The notes beneath the pieces were generated by a model, which was not told the origin of the DNA, did no database searches, and saw nothing but the letters and a program-made list of their open reading frames with translations. A DNA stretch of 64,000 nt from UBA7396 sp047637875 (GTDB lineage: Bacteria > Patescibacteriota > Gracilibacteria > BD1-5 > UBA6164), in NCBI GenBank assembly GCA_047637875.1, contig JBLJBH010000027.1:62001-126000 (forward strand), written 5' to 3'. The translations under genes were made by a program, and so were the position numbers. Shown here in pieces: positions 42,905-53,300 of the stretch. Position 1 is the first letter of the stretch. The number at the start of each line of letters is the position of its first letter.

Positions 42905-44098
42905 ATGGCTTTTGATAGATCTAAACCACATATGAATATAGGTACTATTGGTCACGTTGATCATGGTAAAACTACTACTACTGCTGCTATTGCGACTGTA
43001 TTAAATAAAAAATTTGGTACAGGTGAAGCAAGAGATTATGCTTCTATTGATAATGCTCCAGAAGAAAAAGCAAGATGAATTACTATTAATACTTCCCATA
43101 TAGAATATGAAACTGCTGGAAGACACTACGCTCACGTTGACTGTCCTTGACATGCGGATTACGTAAAAAACATGATTACTGGTGCTGCTCAAATGGATGC
43201 AGGTATCTTAATCGTTGCTGCTACTGACGGACCAATGGCTCAAACTAGAGAACATATTTTATTATCTAGACAAGTAGGGGTTCCATATATCGTTGTTTTC
43301 ATGAATAAATGTGATATGGTAGATGATTCTGAAATGCTAGATTTAGTAGAAATGGAAATTAGAGATTTATTATCTAAATATGAATTTCCTGGTGATGATA
43401 CTCCAGTAATTAGAGGTTCAGGTTTAGTTGCATTAGAAAATCCTACTGACTTTGATAAAGCATACGGAGCTAAAACTATTTTAGAATTATTTGAGGCTAT
43501 TGAATCATTTGTTCCAGTTCCAGAAAGAGATTTAGATAAAACATTCCTTATGCCAGTTGAAGATGTATTTTCAATTAAAGGGAGGGGTACTGTAGTTACT
43601 GGTAAAATTGAACAAGGTATTGTTAAAGTTTGAGATGATATTGAAATAGTAGGTCTTAGAGATACTAAAAAAACTACTTGTACATGAGTAGAAATGTTCC
43701 ACAAATCACTTGACCAAGGTCAAGCTTGAGATAACGCTGGGTTATTACTTAGAGGTATCGAAAGAGATGATGTTGAAAGAGGACAAGTTCTTGCTAAACC
43801 AGGATCAATTAAACCACATACTAAATTTGAATCAGAAGTATACGTACTTACAAAAGATGAATGAGGAAGACATACTCCTTTCTTTAAATGATATAAACCA
43901 CAATTTTACTTCAGAACTACTGATGTAACTGGTGATATTGAATTACCAGCGGGTGTAGAAATGGTTATGCCATGAGATAACACTAAAATGACTATTACTT
44001 TACAAGCTCCAATTGCGATGACTGAATGATTAAGATTCGCTATCAGAGAATGAGGAAGAACTGTTGGTTCAGGAGTTGTTGCTAAAATTTTAGCGTAA
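42905..44098 (+). CDS. tuf: Elongation factor Tu
   Basis: 397 aa, full length. EF-Tu delivers aminoacyl-tRNA to the ribosome. It contains IGTIGHVDHGKTTTT (P-loop), DCPGHADYVKNMITGAAQ (G3), NKCDMVDD (G4), and the domain II/III motifs (GRGTVVTGKIEQG, AIREGGRTVGSGVV). The glycines of the P-loop use GGT, whereas those of DCPGH and of IREGG in domain III use TGA, so both codon types serve conserved sites. It is followed by a GAAGAAG/CTTCTTC hairpin at 44112-44140. rpsJ starts 80 bases on. Confidence 0.98.
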
Positions 44099-44178
44099 TA
44101 TTGACTGATAATAAGAAGAAGAAGAAATCTCTTCTTCTTACCATTTAGTTTATATTAATTGTTATTTAAAATAAAAGT

Positions 44179-44499
44179 ATGGCAAAAAAAGCTAATGAAA
44201 AAATGAGAATAACTATTAAAGCTTTTGATCATAGATTACTTGACGAAGCTGTAAAAAAAATAGTTTTAGTTGCGAAAGATTCTTGAGCAATTGTTGTAGG
44301 ACCAATTCCTCTACCTACAAAAATAGAAAAAATTACTGTAAATAGATCTACATTTGTTAATAAAGATGCTAGAGAACAATTTGAAATTAGAAGACATAAA
44401 AGAATTATAGATATAACTGAACCAACTGCTAAAACAATGGAATTATTACAAGAAGTAAATATTCCAAATGGAGTTTGAGTTGAGATTAAATCTTTATAA
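44179..44499 (+). CDS. rpsJ: 30S ribosomal protein S10
   Basis: 106 aa. uS10 (also NusE) binds 16S rRNA and takes part in antitermination. Family features: RITIKAFDHRLLDEAVKKIV, GPIPLPTKIEKITVNRS, EIRRHKRIIDI, IPNGVGVEIKSL. The usual S10 operon (rplC, rplD and so on) does not follow; rpmB does instead, so the large ribosomal operon is rearranged. Two glycines use TGA. Confidence 0.96.
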
Positions 44500-44547
44500 T
44501 AGTTATTTGAATAATTATTAGTTTATTAATTGTTAATTAAAAAGTAT

Positions 44548-44745
44548 ATGTCAAGAGTTTGTGAAATAACTTGAAAAAGAACTTGAGTAGGTAATACAAG
44601 AAGCCACTCAATGAGAGCCATGAGAAGAAAATATTTTCCAAATCTTTTTTATAAAAATATTAAAGATCCTGAAACTGGTTTAGTTTACAGAATAAAAGTT
44701 TCTGCTGCATGACTTAGAACTTTAAAGAAAAAAGGTATTATATAA
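44548..44745 (+). CDS. rpmB: 50S ribosomal protein L28
   Basis: 65 aa. bL28 motifs: CEITGKRTGVGNTRSHSM, RRKYFPNLF, YRIKVSAAGLRTLKKKG. The two conserved glycines of TGKRTG use TGA. It sits between rpsJ and tRNA-Leu, 36 bases before the latter. Confidence 0.95.
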
Positions 44746-44781
44746 TAGTAAAGATGTGGTATTACTACATCTCTACATTCT

Positions 44782-44868
44782 GCCCGGGTGGTGGAATTGG
44801 TAGACACGCAGGACTTAAAATCCTGTTCCAATACTGGAGTGCGGGTTCGATTCCCGCCCCGGGCACCA
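44782..44868 (+). tRNA. tRNA-Leu (TAA)
   Basis: 87 nt, class II with a long variable arm (GTTCCAATACTGGAGT region) and encoded CCA. Acceptor GCCCGGG / CCCGGGC, anticodon loop ACTTAAAAT with anticodon TAA, T loop TTCGATT. Confidence 0.96.
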
Positions 44869-44894
44869 TTAAAAAAACAATTTGTTGAATAACC

Positions 44895-44962
44895 TATACC
44901 ATTAAACAGAAATATCCGAGAAATCCGATATATTCGAAAGGAAAGATTTATCTTTGGGTATA
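44895..44962 (+). ncRNA. Possible three-way-junction RNA ahead of rpsP
   Basis: A closing stem TATACC (44895-44900) / GGTATA (44957-44962) encloses two hairpins: ATATC/GATAT (44912-44931) and AAAGA/TCTTT with loop TTTA (44942-44955). This compact fold lies between tRNA-Leu and an internal terminator before rpsP, the place expected of a cis-regulatory RNA. No known family was recognised and the stems are short. Confidence 0.3.
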
Positions 44963-44968
44963 AACCTT

Positions 44969-44994
44969 AACGATTTGGTAGAAATCGTTTTTTA
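44969..44994 (+). terminator. Terminator or attenuator before rpsP
   Basis: AACGATTT / AAATCGTT stem, five-base loop, then T run, 20 bases before the rpsP ATG. It may end the tuf-tRNA-Leu transcript or attenuate rpsP together with the fold just upstream. Confidence 0.75.
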
Positions 44995-45014
44995 TTTACT
45001 AGACTTATTATCTT

Positions 45015-45254
45015 ATGTTAAAAATTAGATTAGCTAGAGCTTGAAAGAAAAATTCACCATTTTTCAGAGTTGTTTTAACTGAACATACTGCTCCTACAAA
45101 AAATGGATATAAAGAAGTTTTAGGTTTCTTTAATCCTATTTCTAAAGAATTTAAATTAAATGATTTAGAATCTATAAAAAAATACATTTCTAATGGAGCT
45201 CAATTATCTCCTAGAGTTGAAAAATTAGTTAAAACTAATAATATAAGCTTATAA
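45015..45254 (+). CDS. rpsP: 30S ribosomal protein S16
   Basis: 79 aa. bS16: MLKIRLARAGKKNSPFFRVV, KEVLGFFNP, and the YISNGAQLSPRVEKL end. One TGA glycine (ARAGKK). Followed by khpA, the usual rpsP-khpA partnership (rpsP, khpA, rimM, trmD, rplS order in many bacteria; rplS is at 14.5 kb here). Confidence 0.96.
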
Positions 45255-45258
45255 TTTT

Positions 45259-45286
45259 TACCCCTTTAATTTTAGGGGTTTTTATT
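45259..45286 (+). terminator. Terminator of rpsP
   Basis: ACCCC / GGGGT stem with an AT loop, then T run, just after the rpsP stop. Confidence 0.75.
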
Positions 45287-45302
45287 TTTTAATTTTTGTT
45301 TT

Positions 45303-45539
45303 ATGCAAGAAGTAGAATTTTTAAAATTTATTGTTGAGAGTTTGGTTTCTAATAAAGAAGATATCCAAATTGATAGAACTGAAGATGAACTTTGAGTTTT
45401 ACTTACTTTAAAAGTAAATAAAGAAGATATGTGAGTTATTATTTGAAAAAATTGAAATATAGTAACTTCAATAAGAGCATTACTTAAAATTTTGTGAAGT
45501 AAATCAAATAAAAGAATTAATTTAAAAGTATTAGATTAG
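45303..45539 (+). CDS. khpA: KH-domain RNA-binding protein KhpA
   Basis: 78 aa. A single KH fold with VIIGKNGNIVTSIRALLKIL as the GxxG loop region, length and start (EVEFLKFIVESLV) as in KhpA/YlqC. KhpA works with KhpB/Jag in small-RNA and cell-division control in Gram-positives. It lies downstream of rpsP as in many genomes. Five TGA glycines. Confidence 0.93.
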
Positions 45540-45597
45540 TATTGCATTTTTTTAATAAATCATTATAAATCGTTTATTATTATTTAATTATTTTTTT

Positions 45598-46047
45598 ATG
45601 TTTTTTGAAACAGCTTTTGCTATGGCAGCAGGTTCAACACAAACTTCATCTCAATTATTTTCTTCAAGAATGGATTTTTGAGACTTTATATTGCTTGCTA
45701 TATCTTTAATAGTTTTGTTTGCATGAATATTTTCTATAATGTATATTTTATGGGGAGGAGTTTTACTTATTTTATCTTGAGGTAAAGATGATAAAATAAA
45801 ACCGGCAATTAATTCTATAAGATATGCTCTAATTTGACTTTGAGTAATAATAATATCAATATTTATTTTTCCAAAATTAGCATGACTTTTAGGATTAGAT
45901 GTTTCAAAATATTCTTCTCCAGATAAAATATTTAGTGAAATAAAAGTTTTATGAGATAAAATTTTCTGAACTAACTCATCTTCAAATGTAAATTTTGATT
46001 CTAATTCATGAGATGTTTCATTACCATCTGATTTCTCAGATTTATAA
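45598..46047 (+). CDS. Pilin-like conjugal-transfer-type membrane protein
   Basis: 149 aa. After a short polar start come two helices (LLAISLIVLFAGIFSIMYIL, then ALIGLGVIIISIFIFP) with a loop LSGGKDDKIKPAINSIRY between them. This is the same helix, GG-x-D-x-K loop, helix pattern seen in the three proteins at 18-20.5 kb and typical of VirB2/TrbC-like CPR pilins. The C-terminal 50 residues are Ser/Asp-rich. It stands alone here, 58 bases after khpA. Confidence 0.6.
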
Positions 46048-46080
46048 AAAAAGAATTTTCTACTTGAAAATTCTTTTTTT
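46047..46080. terminator. Bidirectional terminator
   Basis: AAAAAAGAATTTTC / GAAAATTCTTTTTT with A and T runs on both sides, between the convergent pilin-like and DivIC-like genes. Confidence 0.85.
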
Positions 46081-46480
46081 ATCTTATATCTTTTTTAAAT
46101 AAAAAATACATCCATTTTTCAAAAATACTCATTGAATCTTGAATTTTTCTTTCTTGTTTAATTTCAGGTGTTATTGTATTTATTTCTTCTTTTGAAAATT
46201 TATTATATTTATCTTCATTTGTTATAAATATAACTACTTCGCCTTTATTTTTCATAGATTGTTCTTCTTTTAAAACTTTATTTTTATATGCTTTTGTATT
46301 TATATATTCTAATTGTTCTTTGTATTCTTTTATTTTATTAGTCATTTTATCATTATTGTTTTGAATAACTTCTATATGATTATTAATTTTGTATTCTTTA
46401 TATTTATATTCAACTACTAAATAAAGCAAGTAAAGTATTATTGTAATTATAATTAAAAAAATGTATTGTTCTTTTTTCAT
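46079..46480 (-). CDS. DivIC/FtsB-like septum protein
   Basis: 133 aa. An N-terminal helix (YIFLIIITIILYLLYLVV), a coiled coil (NNDKMTNKIKEYKEQLEYIN) and KNKGEVVIFITNED, which recalls the (R/K)-x-x-x-G-E-x-v-i motif at the end of the FtsB/DivIC coiled coil. Such proteins bridge FtsL and FtsQ at the division site. Only one glycine is present, so the lack of TGA is not informative. It is divergent from fecR. The assignment rests on topology and one motif. Confidence 0.55.
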   Translation of the reverse strand: MKKEQYIFLIIITIILYLLYLVVEYKYKEYKINNHIEVIQNNNDKMTNKIKEYKEQLEYINTKAYKNKVLKEEQSMKNKGEVVIFITNEDKYNKFSKEEINTITPEIKQERKIQDSMSIFEKWMYFLFKKDIR

Positions 46481-46485
46481 ATTTT

Positions 46486-46513
46486 TTGGATTTTTTAAAT
46501 TTTATGATATAAT
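46486..46513 (+). promoter_or_regulatory. Promoter of the FecR-cyclase pair
   Basis: TTGGAT (46486-46491), 16 bp, TATAAT (46508-46513), 36 bases before the ATG of the FecR-domain gene. Confidence 0.6.
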
Positions 46514-46549
46514 CCAATTATATATTTTTATTTGATTATTCAATACAAA

Positions 46550-47785
46550 ATGAAACTTTTTAAAAATAAGATTTTTTTATTAATACTTTCTAGTATTTTT
46601 TTGTTATTTTCACTACAATTTTACTTCATATCAAACTCTTATAAAAGAGATACGAATTCTTATGTAATGCTTGTAGAATGATCTTGATTATTAACAACTT
46701 CTGGCAAAAAAGAAGTTTTGAAACTTAACTCAAAGATAAAAATTTCAGATGGAGATGTTATTCATACTTTAAGTAAATCTTTAGCTATTATTGAGTGGGG
46801 AGATAAATCAATTACAAGACTTTGAGAAAATTCAAAAATAATTGTTAAAGAAAATTTTATAAGTGAAGATTTAAGTAAAATAAATATTTCTTTTGAATTA
46901 CTAAAATGAAAAACTTGGTCAAATGTAGTATCTATATTTGCTAGAGATTCTTATTTTAAACAAGATATAAAATGAGTTTCGGCTGCTGTTAGATGAACTG
47001 TTTTTGAAGCAAATTATGATAATGATTATATGGTCGTTCATAAACATGCAGTGAGTTTAACAAATAGTTCTTGAGAAACTAAAGAAATTTATCCATGAGA
47101 TGTATTTTCTCTAAAAACTTTTTCTATAGAGCAAATTAAAGTTGTTATTGATGAAGCTTTTCAAAAATTAAATAATCAATTAGATGATGAGTATATTAAA
47201 TCTTTAAGACAAAATTTTCTAAATTCTTTAAATGATTCAAATCCACTAAATTTAGTTTCAAGATTTAGTGATGAAAATAAAGTTTTAACTCTTTTATCAA
47301 AAGAAAATTCAAAACAAGAATTTGAAAAATATTTATCAAATATTGATGAAGAAAAAAAACAAAAAATATTAAATTATGTAAATACATTGAGTCAAAGTGT
47401 GAATTTTGAAAATTGAGAAGATTGATTTTTATATAATTTAAAACTTAATACAAGAGAAAATCTAATTGAAAATACTGAAAATGAAGATTATAAAAAAACA
47501 CTTATTAGATATAGTGTTTATGATTTATCAGATATGTTAACATTATGAAACTTAAAACAAGATTTATTTGATAATACTTTAAATTTAATTTCACCTTATA
47601 AAGATTATATCCAACCTCAATCAGGAATTTTAGGGGGAAAAAGTGATTTACTTAAAGAAGTATTATTACTTAATCCAGAAAATGTAAATATTGAGAATTT
47701 AAAATCTAAAATTTCTAACTTAGATAAAACTTCAGAAGAAATTTTAAATAATTGATTAAATAAACTTTTAGATCTTTATAAATAA
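46550..47785 (+). CDS. FecR-domain membrane-anchored protein
   Basis: 411 aa. N-terminal helix (IFLLILSSIFLLFSLQFYFI), then a FecR domain: VMLVEGSGLLTTSGKK, LKLNSKIKISDGDVIHT, GDKSITRLGENSKIIV, and the diagnostic GVSAAVRGTVFEANYD (family V-R-G-T-x-F). The C-terminal 230 residues are helical without recognised motif. FecR-like domains are extracytoplasmic sensors. The gene is 2 bases upstream of a CHASE2-adenylate cyclase, a pairing known from other bacteria, so it probably feeds a signal to that enzyme. Confidence 0.85.
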
Positions 47786-47787
47786 AA

Positions 47788-49851
47788 ATGAAAAATAAAA
47801 AGGGCTTATTTTTTATAGTTTTATCAGTAGCTATACTTATATATTTTTTCTCATATTTTATATTAAAATTGTTTTTTTATAACATAAATGGAGAGTTTTT
47901 ATATTTTTTCAAAAAGAGTTTAACTCAAAAAGTTAATCCAAATATAATAGTTGTTGAAATAGATGATTTAACCTATAATAAATTATGATTTCCTTTAGAT
48001 AGAAAAGATTATTGACCTTTTTTAGATAATTTAAGATTATCAAATCCAGCAGTTGTATGATTTGATATATTATTTCTTGATAAATGAAAAAATAAATTTT
48101 ATGATGATCAATTAGAAAAAAAATTCAAAGAAGCTTGAAATATAGTAATTTGATTTGATGTAAAAAATTGAGTTGAGGCTATTATGCCACACGAACCTTT
48201 TAAAAATGCTGTAAAAGATGTTTGATACTTTCAACCAACTATAAATCGTGATACTAGTAAAGTATATTCTTTGAAACCTTTTAATAACTTAAAATATTTG
48301 GATGATTTTAAATATTTAGAGTCTTTTTCTTTTGCTGTTTTGAGAGAATATTATAATTATATTTATTCTAAAAATGATAAAGAAATAAATTGAGCAAAAT
48401 GAGAATTAATTTATAAATTTTTTAATAAAAATATTCCTTTAAAATGAGGAGAATTTTATATAAGTTATAATGAAACAATAGATTTCCAAAGAGAATCTTT
48501 TTATAATATTTATAACTGAAAATTTGATAAACAAAAGTTTAAAGATAAGATAGTTCTAGTTTGATATACAGCTCAGTGAGTTAAAGATGATTTTTTGCTT
48601 CCTTGAATTTGAGCTTGAGCAACTACTAAATGAGTTTATGTTCATGCTAATGCTATAAATAATGTTTTAAATGATACATATATTATTTACTTTGATGAAA
48701 TAATAGAACATTTAATATCATTTTTGTTTATATTTTTTATAGTTTATTTAAATGTTTTTCATCTTAAGCATTTAAATCTTAGATGGATTTCACTTTGAGC
48801 TGTTTTTTTATTTTTAACTATTATATCAATTTATGTAATATTTTTTTATTTTTCATATAAAAATAGTTGAGTTTATTTATTACCGAATTATCCATTTGAA
48901 TTTATATCTATATTATTTTTATCATTTTTTATTTCATCTATATTGAAATACGTTAACGAAGATAAAAATAAAAAATTATTATCAAAAGCTCTTTCAGAAT
49001 ACGTATCAAGTGATATTGCACGTGAAATATTAAATTCAACTTGAGATGTAAATTTATCTGGGGAAAATAAAAAAATTACTATGTTTTTTTCTGATATTGC
49101 AGGTTTTACTACAATTTCAGAAAAATTATCACCAGAAGAACTTGTTTGATTTTTAAGAGTATATCTTTGAGAAATGTCTCATATAATTATGGATAATAAA
49201 TGATTTATCAATAAATATGAATGAGATGCTATAATGGCTTTATGGTGAGTTTTTTGAAAAGTTGAAAATTATTGAATAGTTGATGCCTGTCGTTCAGCTT
49301 TATTTCAACAAGCAAAATTAAAAGAATTAAATGAGGTTTGGAAACAACAATGAAAAGACGAATTAAGTGTTAGAATGTGACTTCATACTGGTCCGGCAAT
49401 TATTTGAAATATAGGAGCCCAAGGGAGAAAAATGGAGTTTACGGCACTTTGAGATAGTGTAAATTTGGCTTCAAGACTGGAGTGAGTAAATAAATTTTAT
49501 TGAACATATATTTGTGTTTCAGAAGATATTTATAATGAGGTGAAAGATATTTTTACTTTTAGATATTTAGATAAAATAAGAGTAAAATGAAAAAATATTT
49601 GAAAAAATATTTATGAACTTATTTCAAATGCTTGAGAAGCTTGAATTTTTAAGGAAAAGATTATTTTAGATTTTGAAAATGCAGTAAAAATGTATATGAA
49701 TAGAGATTTTGAGAAAGCAAAAGAAATATTTGAAAAACTATCAAAGCTTTGAGATAATCCTTCAAAAGTTTATGAAAAAAGATGTGAAATTTTTATAAAA
49801 AATCCTCCTGAAAATAATTGGGATGGAATTTGGACGATGGATGAAAAATAA
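47788..49851 (+). CDS. CHASE2 sensor-adenylate/guanylate cyclase (class III)
   Basis: 687 aa. An N-terminal helix, an extracytoplasmic CHASE2 domain (about residues 50-290: IIVVEIDDLTYNKLGFPLDR, VVGFDILFLDKG, KIVLVGYTAQGVKDDF), three transmembrane helices (about 300-385), then a class III cyclase domain: KKITMFFSDIAGFTTISEKL, NKYEGDAIMALWGVFG, GLHTGPAIIGNIGAQGR, FTALGDSVNLASRLEG. The two metal-binding Asp and the Asn/Arg pair are present, so it is likely active and makes cAMP (the Lys in NKYEGD favours ATP). A TPR-like tail follows (AVKMYMNRDFEKAKEIFEKL). It forms an operon with fecR and ends at a terminator. Confidence 0.92.
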
Positions 49852-49884
49852 AAAAATGTTTGGAAATTCCAAACATTTTTTTAT
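49851..49884. terminator. Bidirectional terminator
   Basis: AAAAAATGTTTGGAA / TTCCAAACATTTTTT near-perfect palindrome with A and T flanks, between the cyclase (plus) and csoR (minus). Confidence 0.9.
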
Positions 49885-50150
49885 TTACTTTGTGCTAAAT
49901 TCATAACTTTTACAAGTTCTTGCATTTTTTCATCAACTTCTTTTGTATTTTTTGCATTAATTGCATTTTTTACACAACCATTTAGATGTCACTGCAGCAG
50001 ATTTAAATTTGCTGATTTTAAAAGTCAAATTACAGCTAGATTTTGTTGAATAATATCAATACAATATTTTTCTTCTTCAAGCATATTTAGTATTTTATCT
50101 AAAGAAGTTCTTGCTTTTTTGAGTCAAATAATTACTTTTTGGTGTTTCAT
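49881..50150 (-). CDS. csoR: CsoR-family copper-sensing repressor
   Basis: 89 aa, all helical, usual length. The ligand residues fit CsoR: Cys in YCIDIIQQ, then LLQGHLNGCV with the His and second Cys (H-x-x-x-C). CsoR-type repressors let go of DNA when Cu(I) binds. It sits downstream of the copper ATPase on the same strand, after a pair of repeat elements. Two CsoR-type palindromes are found before the ATPase gene and before the HMA/TauE-like gene, so these are probably its targets. One glycine of LLQGHL is TGA-encoded. Confidence 0.9.
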
Positions 50151-50184
50151 AGAGAAAAGTTAGTTTATAATTAATCTGGCTTTT

Positions 50185-50231
50185 AATCCCCTGGCTTTCA
50201 GCCACCTCGCCTTTCTAAAAAGGGGGATTTA
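50185..50231. repeat. REP-like palindromic element A
   Basis: Starts AATCCCC and ends GGGGGATT, with CTGGCTTTCAGCCACCT in the middle (GGCT/AGCC hairpin) and CCTTTCTAAAAAGGG as second arm. Much GC-richer than its surroundings. It lies between csoR and the ATPase gene next to element B. Confidence 0.7.
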
Positions 50232-50247
50232 TTGGTTCTAATTTTTT

Positions 50248-50289
50248 ATCTCCCTTTCTCAAAGGGAGTACCCGTAGGGGGAGGGATTT
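50248..50289. repeat. REP-like palindromic element B (also found in mutL)
   Basis: Contains TCTCCCTTTCTCAAAGGGAG, an inverted repeat, then TACCCGTAGGGGGAGGGATT. It matches the in-frame element at 17354-17403 over almost its whole length. Copies 33 kb apart show that the family is mobile or dispersed. Confidence 0.8.
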
Positions 50290-50304
50290 TTACCATTATA
50301 ATAA

Positions 50305-53300
50305 TTATTCAAAATTTTTAAAATATTTTTTTGGTAAAAAGTGCATCATATCATATGCTGAATAATTTTTTCTCAATTTTTTGTAATAAATCACTTTATT
50401 TCCAAAGAAATTATCAAGTTTATCTCATAAATCTTCAACAAGTCACAGACTTTCCATCATATTAGCATCCGTATATCAAACATACATTTTTTGATATTCT
50501 CAATCGTAAATATCGTTTATGTTGATTTGGTTTTGAAAAAATTTAGGAATATTATTTTCATCAAAAATGTAAAAAGTTCTTATTGCTAATTTATCAGGAG
50601 TTCCATAATATTTTAAACTTTCACTGTCTCAAACAATATTATTATAATGAAGAGAATTTAAAATATGAACATCATCTAAAGCTGTATCAGTTTTTGCTAA
50701 AATTCAGACAATTTTTACTTTTGGAATTCAAAGGAAATTATTCAGTTCACTTCAAACCCCGTCAATTAATCACTCATCAATCATCATTTTAGCCTCCATA
50801 TATCAAATAATCATTTCTCACTCTTTAAGTGAATTTACTCATGATTTTAATTTAATATTTTCTGGTAATACATCATTAAATAAAAATATTTTTGGAGCAG
50901 GAGTTTCAGTAATATTTATCTTATTTTTTGAATTAGTTACAAATTCAGTTATAGAAGTGAGAACTTCGTTGTTATTCAAAGTATAAGCTTTTTCAAATTT
51001 ATCAGTTGTATTGAGTGAAGCAAAACTTATAAAAATTGAAGTAAATACAATAATAAGGAAAATAAGAGAAAATTTATCAACCCATCCCAATCTTCCCTTT
51101 AGTCAAATGGAAGGAGAAAGTTTGTTTTGATTTGCTTCCCTTAAGCTTAAGGGAAGCTGTCCGAAGGACTGATGGGTTACTCAAAATTTCAGAAGTAGTG
51201 AATTTAATACAACAGATACACTACTTAGAGCCATAGCAAGCCCAGCTAGTTCTGGTTTTAAAAAATATCATAAACTTAGGAAAACTCAAGCTGCAACTGG
51301 AATTCAAAGCGAATTATAAAACAGTGAGAAAAAGAGATTTTGTTTAATTTTAGAAACGGTATTTTTACTGATTTCTATTGCTTTTATGATATCAAATAAA
51401 TCATTTTTCATCAGTACCACATCTGAACTTTCTAAAGCGATATCGTTTCCATTTCACATACTCATAGCCAGATCTGAAAGTTCCATCGCGATAGAGTCAT
51501 TGATTCCATCTCAAACCATAGCAACTTTCAATCATTTATTTTTTATCTTTTTAATCACATTTCATTTTTCACTTGGAAGAACTTCAGCAAAAATATTCTC
51601 TGACTTTATTCAAACTTGATTTGCTATAAATTGGGCAGAATTTTTATTATCTCAAGTAATCATAAATACTTCTATTCACATATTTTGTAAAATACTAATT
51701 GCCTTCTTTGAAGTATCTTTTACACTATCACTTACTGCTAATATAGCTAATATTTCACTTTCACTTGCTAGGAATAAAACTGTTTTTCATTCAAATAATA
51801 ATTCATCATAATTTTTTTGAATTTCTTTTGAAATATTTAATTTTATTTCTTTTATTAAAGCGAGATTTCAAATAAAATATTTTTTAGAGTCAATTTCTCA
51901 AATAATTCATTTCCCATTTATTACTTCAAAATTTTTTGTTTCTTTTAGGAATATGTTTTTATCTTTTGCAAAATTTACAATAGCTTTTGAGATTGGGTGA
52001 TTAGAATTATTTTCTAGTCAGTAAGCGATTTCTAGTATTTGATTTTCATCAGCTTTTCAAAATATTTTTATATCTTGCAAAGTGGGATTTCCAGTCGTAA
52101 TAGTTCCAGTTTTATCAAGAGCTACGGCATTTATATAATTTGCTTTTTCTAAAGCTCAACCTCATTTTACCAGTATTCAAGACTTTGCAGCCATTCAGCT
52201 TCAAACTATTACAGCTGTAGGAGTCGCAAGTCCTAGAGCACAAGGACAAGCAATAACTACCACACTACAAGCAAGAAGTAATGCATTTTCAAAAGTTCCA
52301 CCTAAAACAAAATACCAAACTATAAATGTTAAAATAGATAAAATAATAACTGTTGGAACAAATATTTTTGAAACTCTATCTGCAAAACCTTCTATATCAG
52401 ATTTTTGCATACTAGCTTCTTCTAAAAGTGATATGATTTGAGAAAGGATAGTTTCAGCTCAAACTTTTTTTGCTGTCATTTCAAATGAAGAAAATTGATT
52501 GATAGTTCCAGCCAACACTTTATCTCAAGCATTTTTATCAACTGGCATACTTTCTCCAGTCAGCATAGATTCATCTACTGATGCATTTCATGAAGTAATT
52601 TCTCCATCAACTGGAATTTTATCTCCAGGTTTTACTAAAATAACATCTCAAATTTTAATTTTTTCTATTTCTATTTCTTGGAATGTTCCATCAATTTTAA
52701 CAAAAGCAGTTTTTGGAGCAAGTGACATAAGCTTTTTAATTGCATCATTTGTTTTAGCTTTTGATTTAGTTTCTAGATATTTTCAAAAACATACAAAAGT
52801 GATAAGAAGCGCTGAAACTTCAAAATAGATTCCTTCGATTTTCATTCCATTAAGCCCAAACATACTTCCAGTTTCTAAAAAGAAATTTGCATAAGAATAG
52901 AGACTGTACACAAAAGCCGTAGTGGTTCAAATAGCTATTAAAGTGTACATATTAGCAGTTTTTTGTAATAATGCTGCATATGTTCACTTATAAAAAGCAA
53001 GCCCTAACGTAAATTGAATAATAGTAGCAATTACTAAAGATATTAAAGCCATATAAGGCATTATTAAAACATTGTATGGAAGTTTTGGGAAAAAATCATA
53101 CACCATAAATGCTATTAAGGGCAGAGAAAGTATAAATCAAAAAATAGATTTATTTAACCAATCTTTAGATTCATCTACAACTTTTCCATTTTCTTTAGAA
53201 GCTTTGTATCAAGCTTTTTCCACTAAAGTCATAATTTCATTTTCAGAAATCTTTGTTTCATCAAAATCAACCAAAGCTTTATTGTTTCAAAAATTAACAG

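Noticed and set aside
42896..42905. TATAAT directly before the tuf ATG as a leaderless promoter
   Set aside because: Only 3 bases separate it from the ATG, too close for a transcript start that would include the start codon; an upstream promoter is more likely.
43240..43704. 154-codon minus-strand ORF
   Set aside because: Antisense to tuf; a shadow of the regular codon pattern of that gene.
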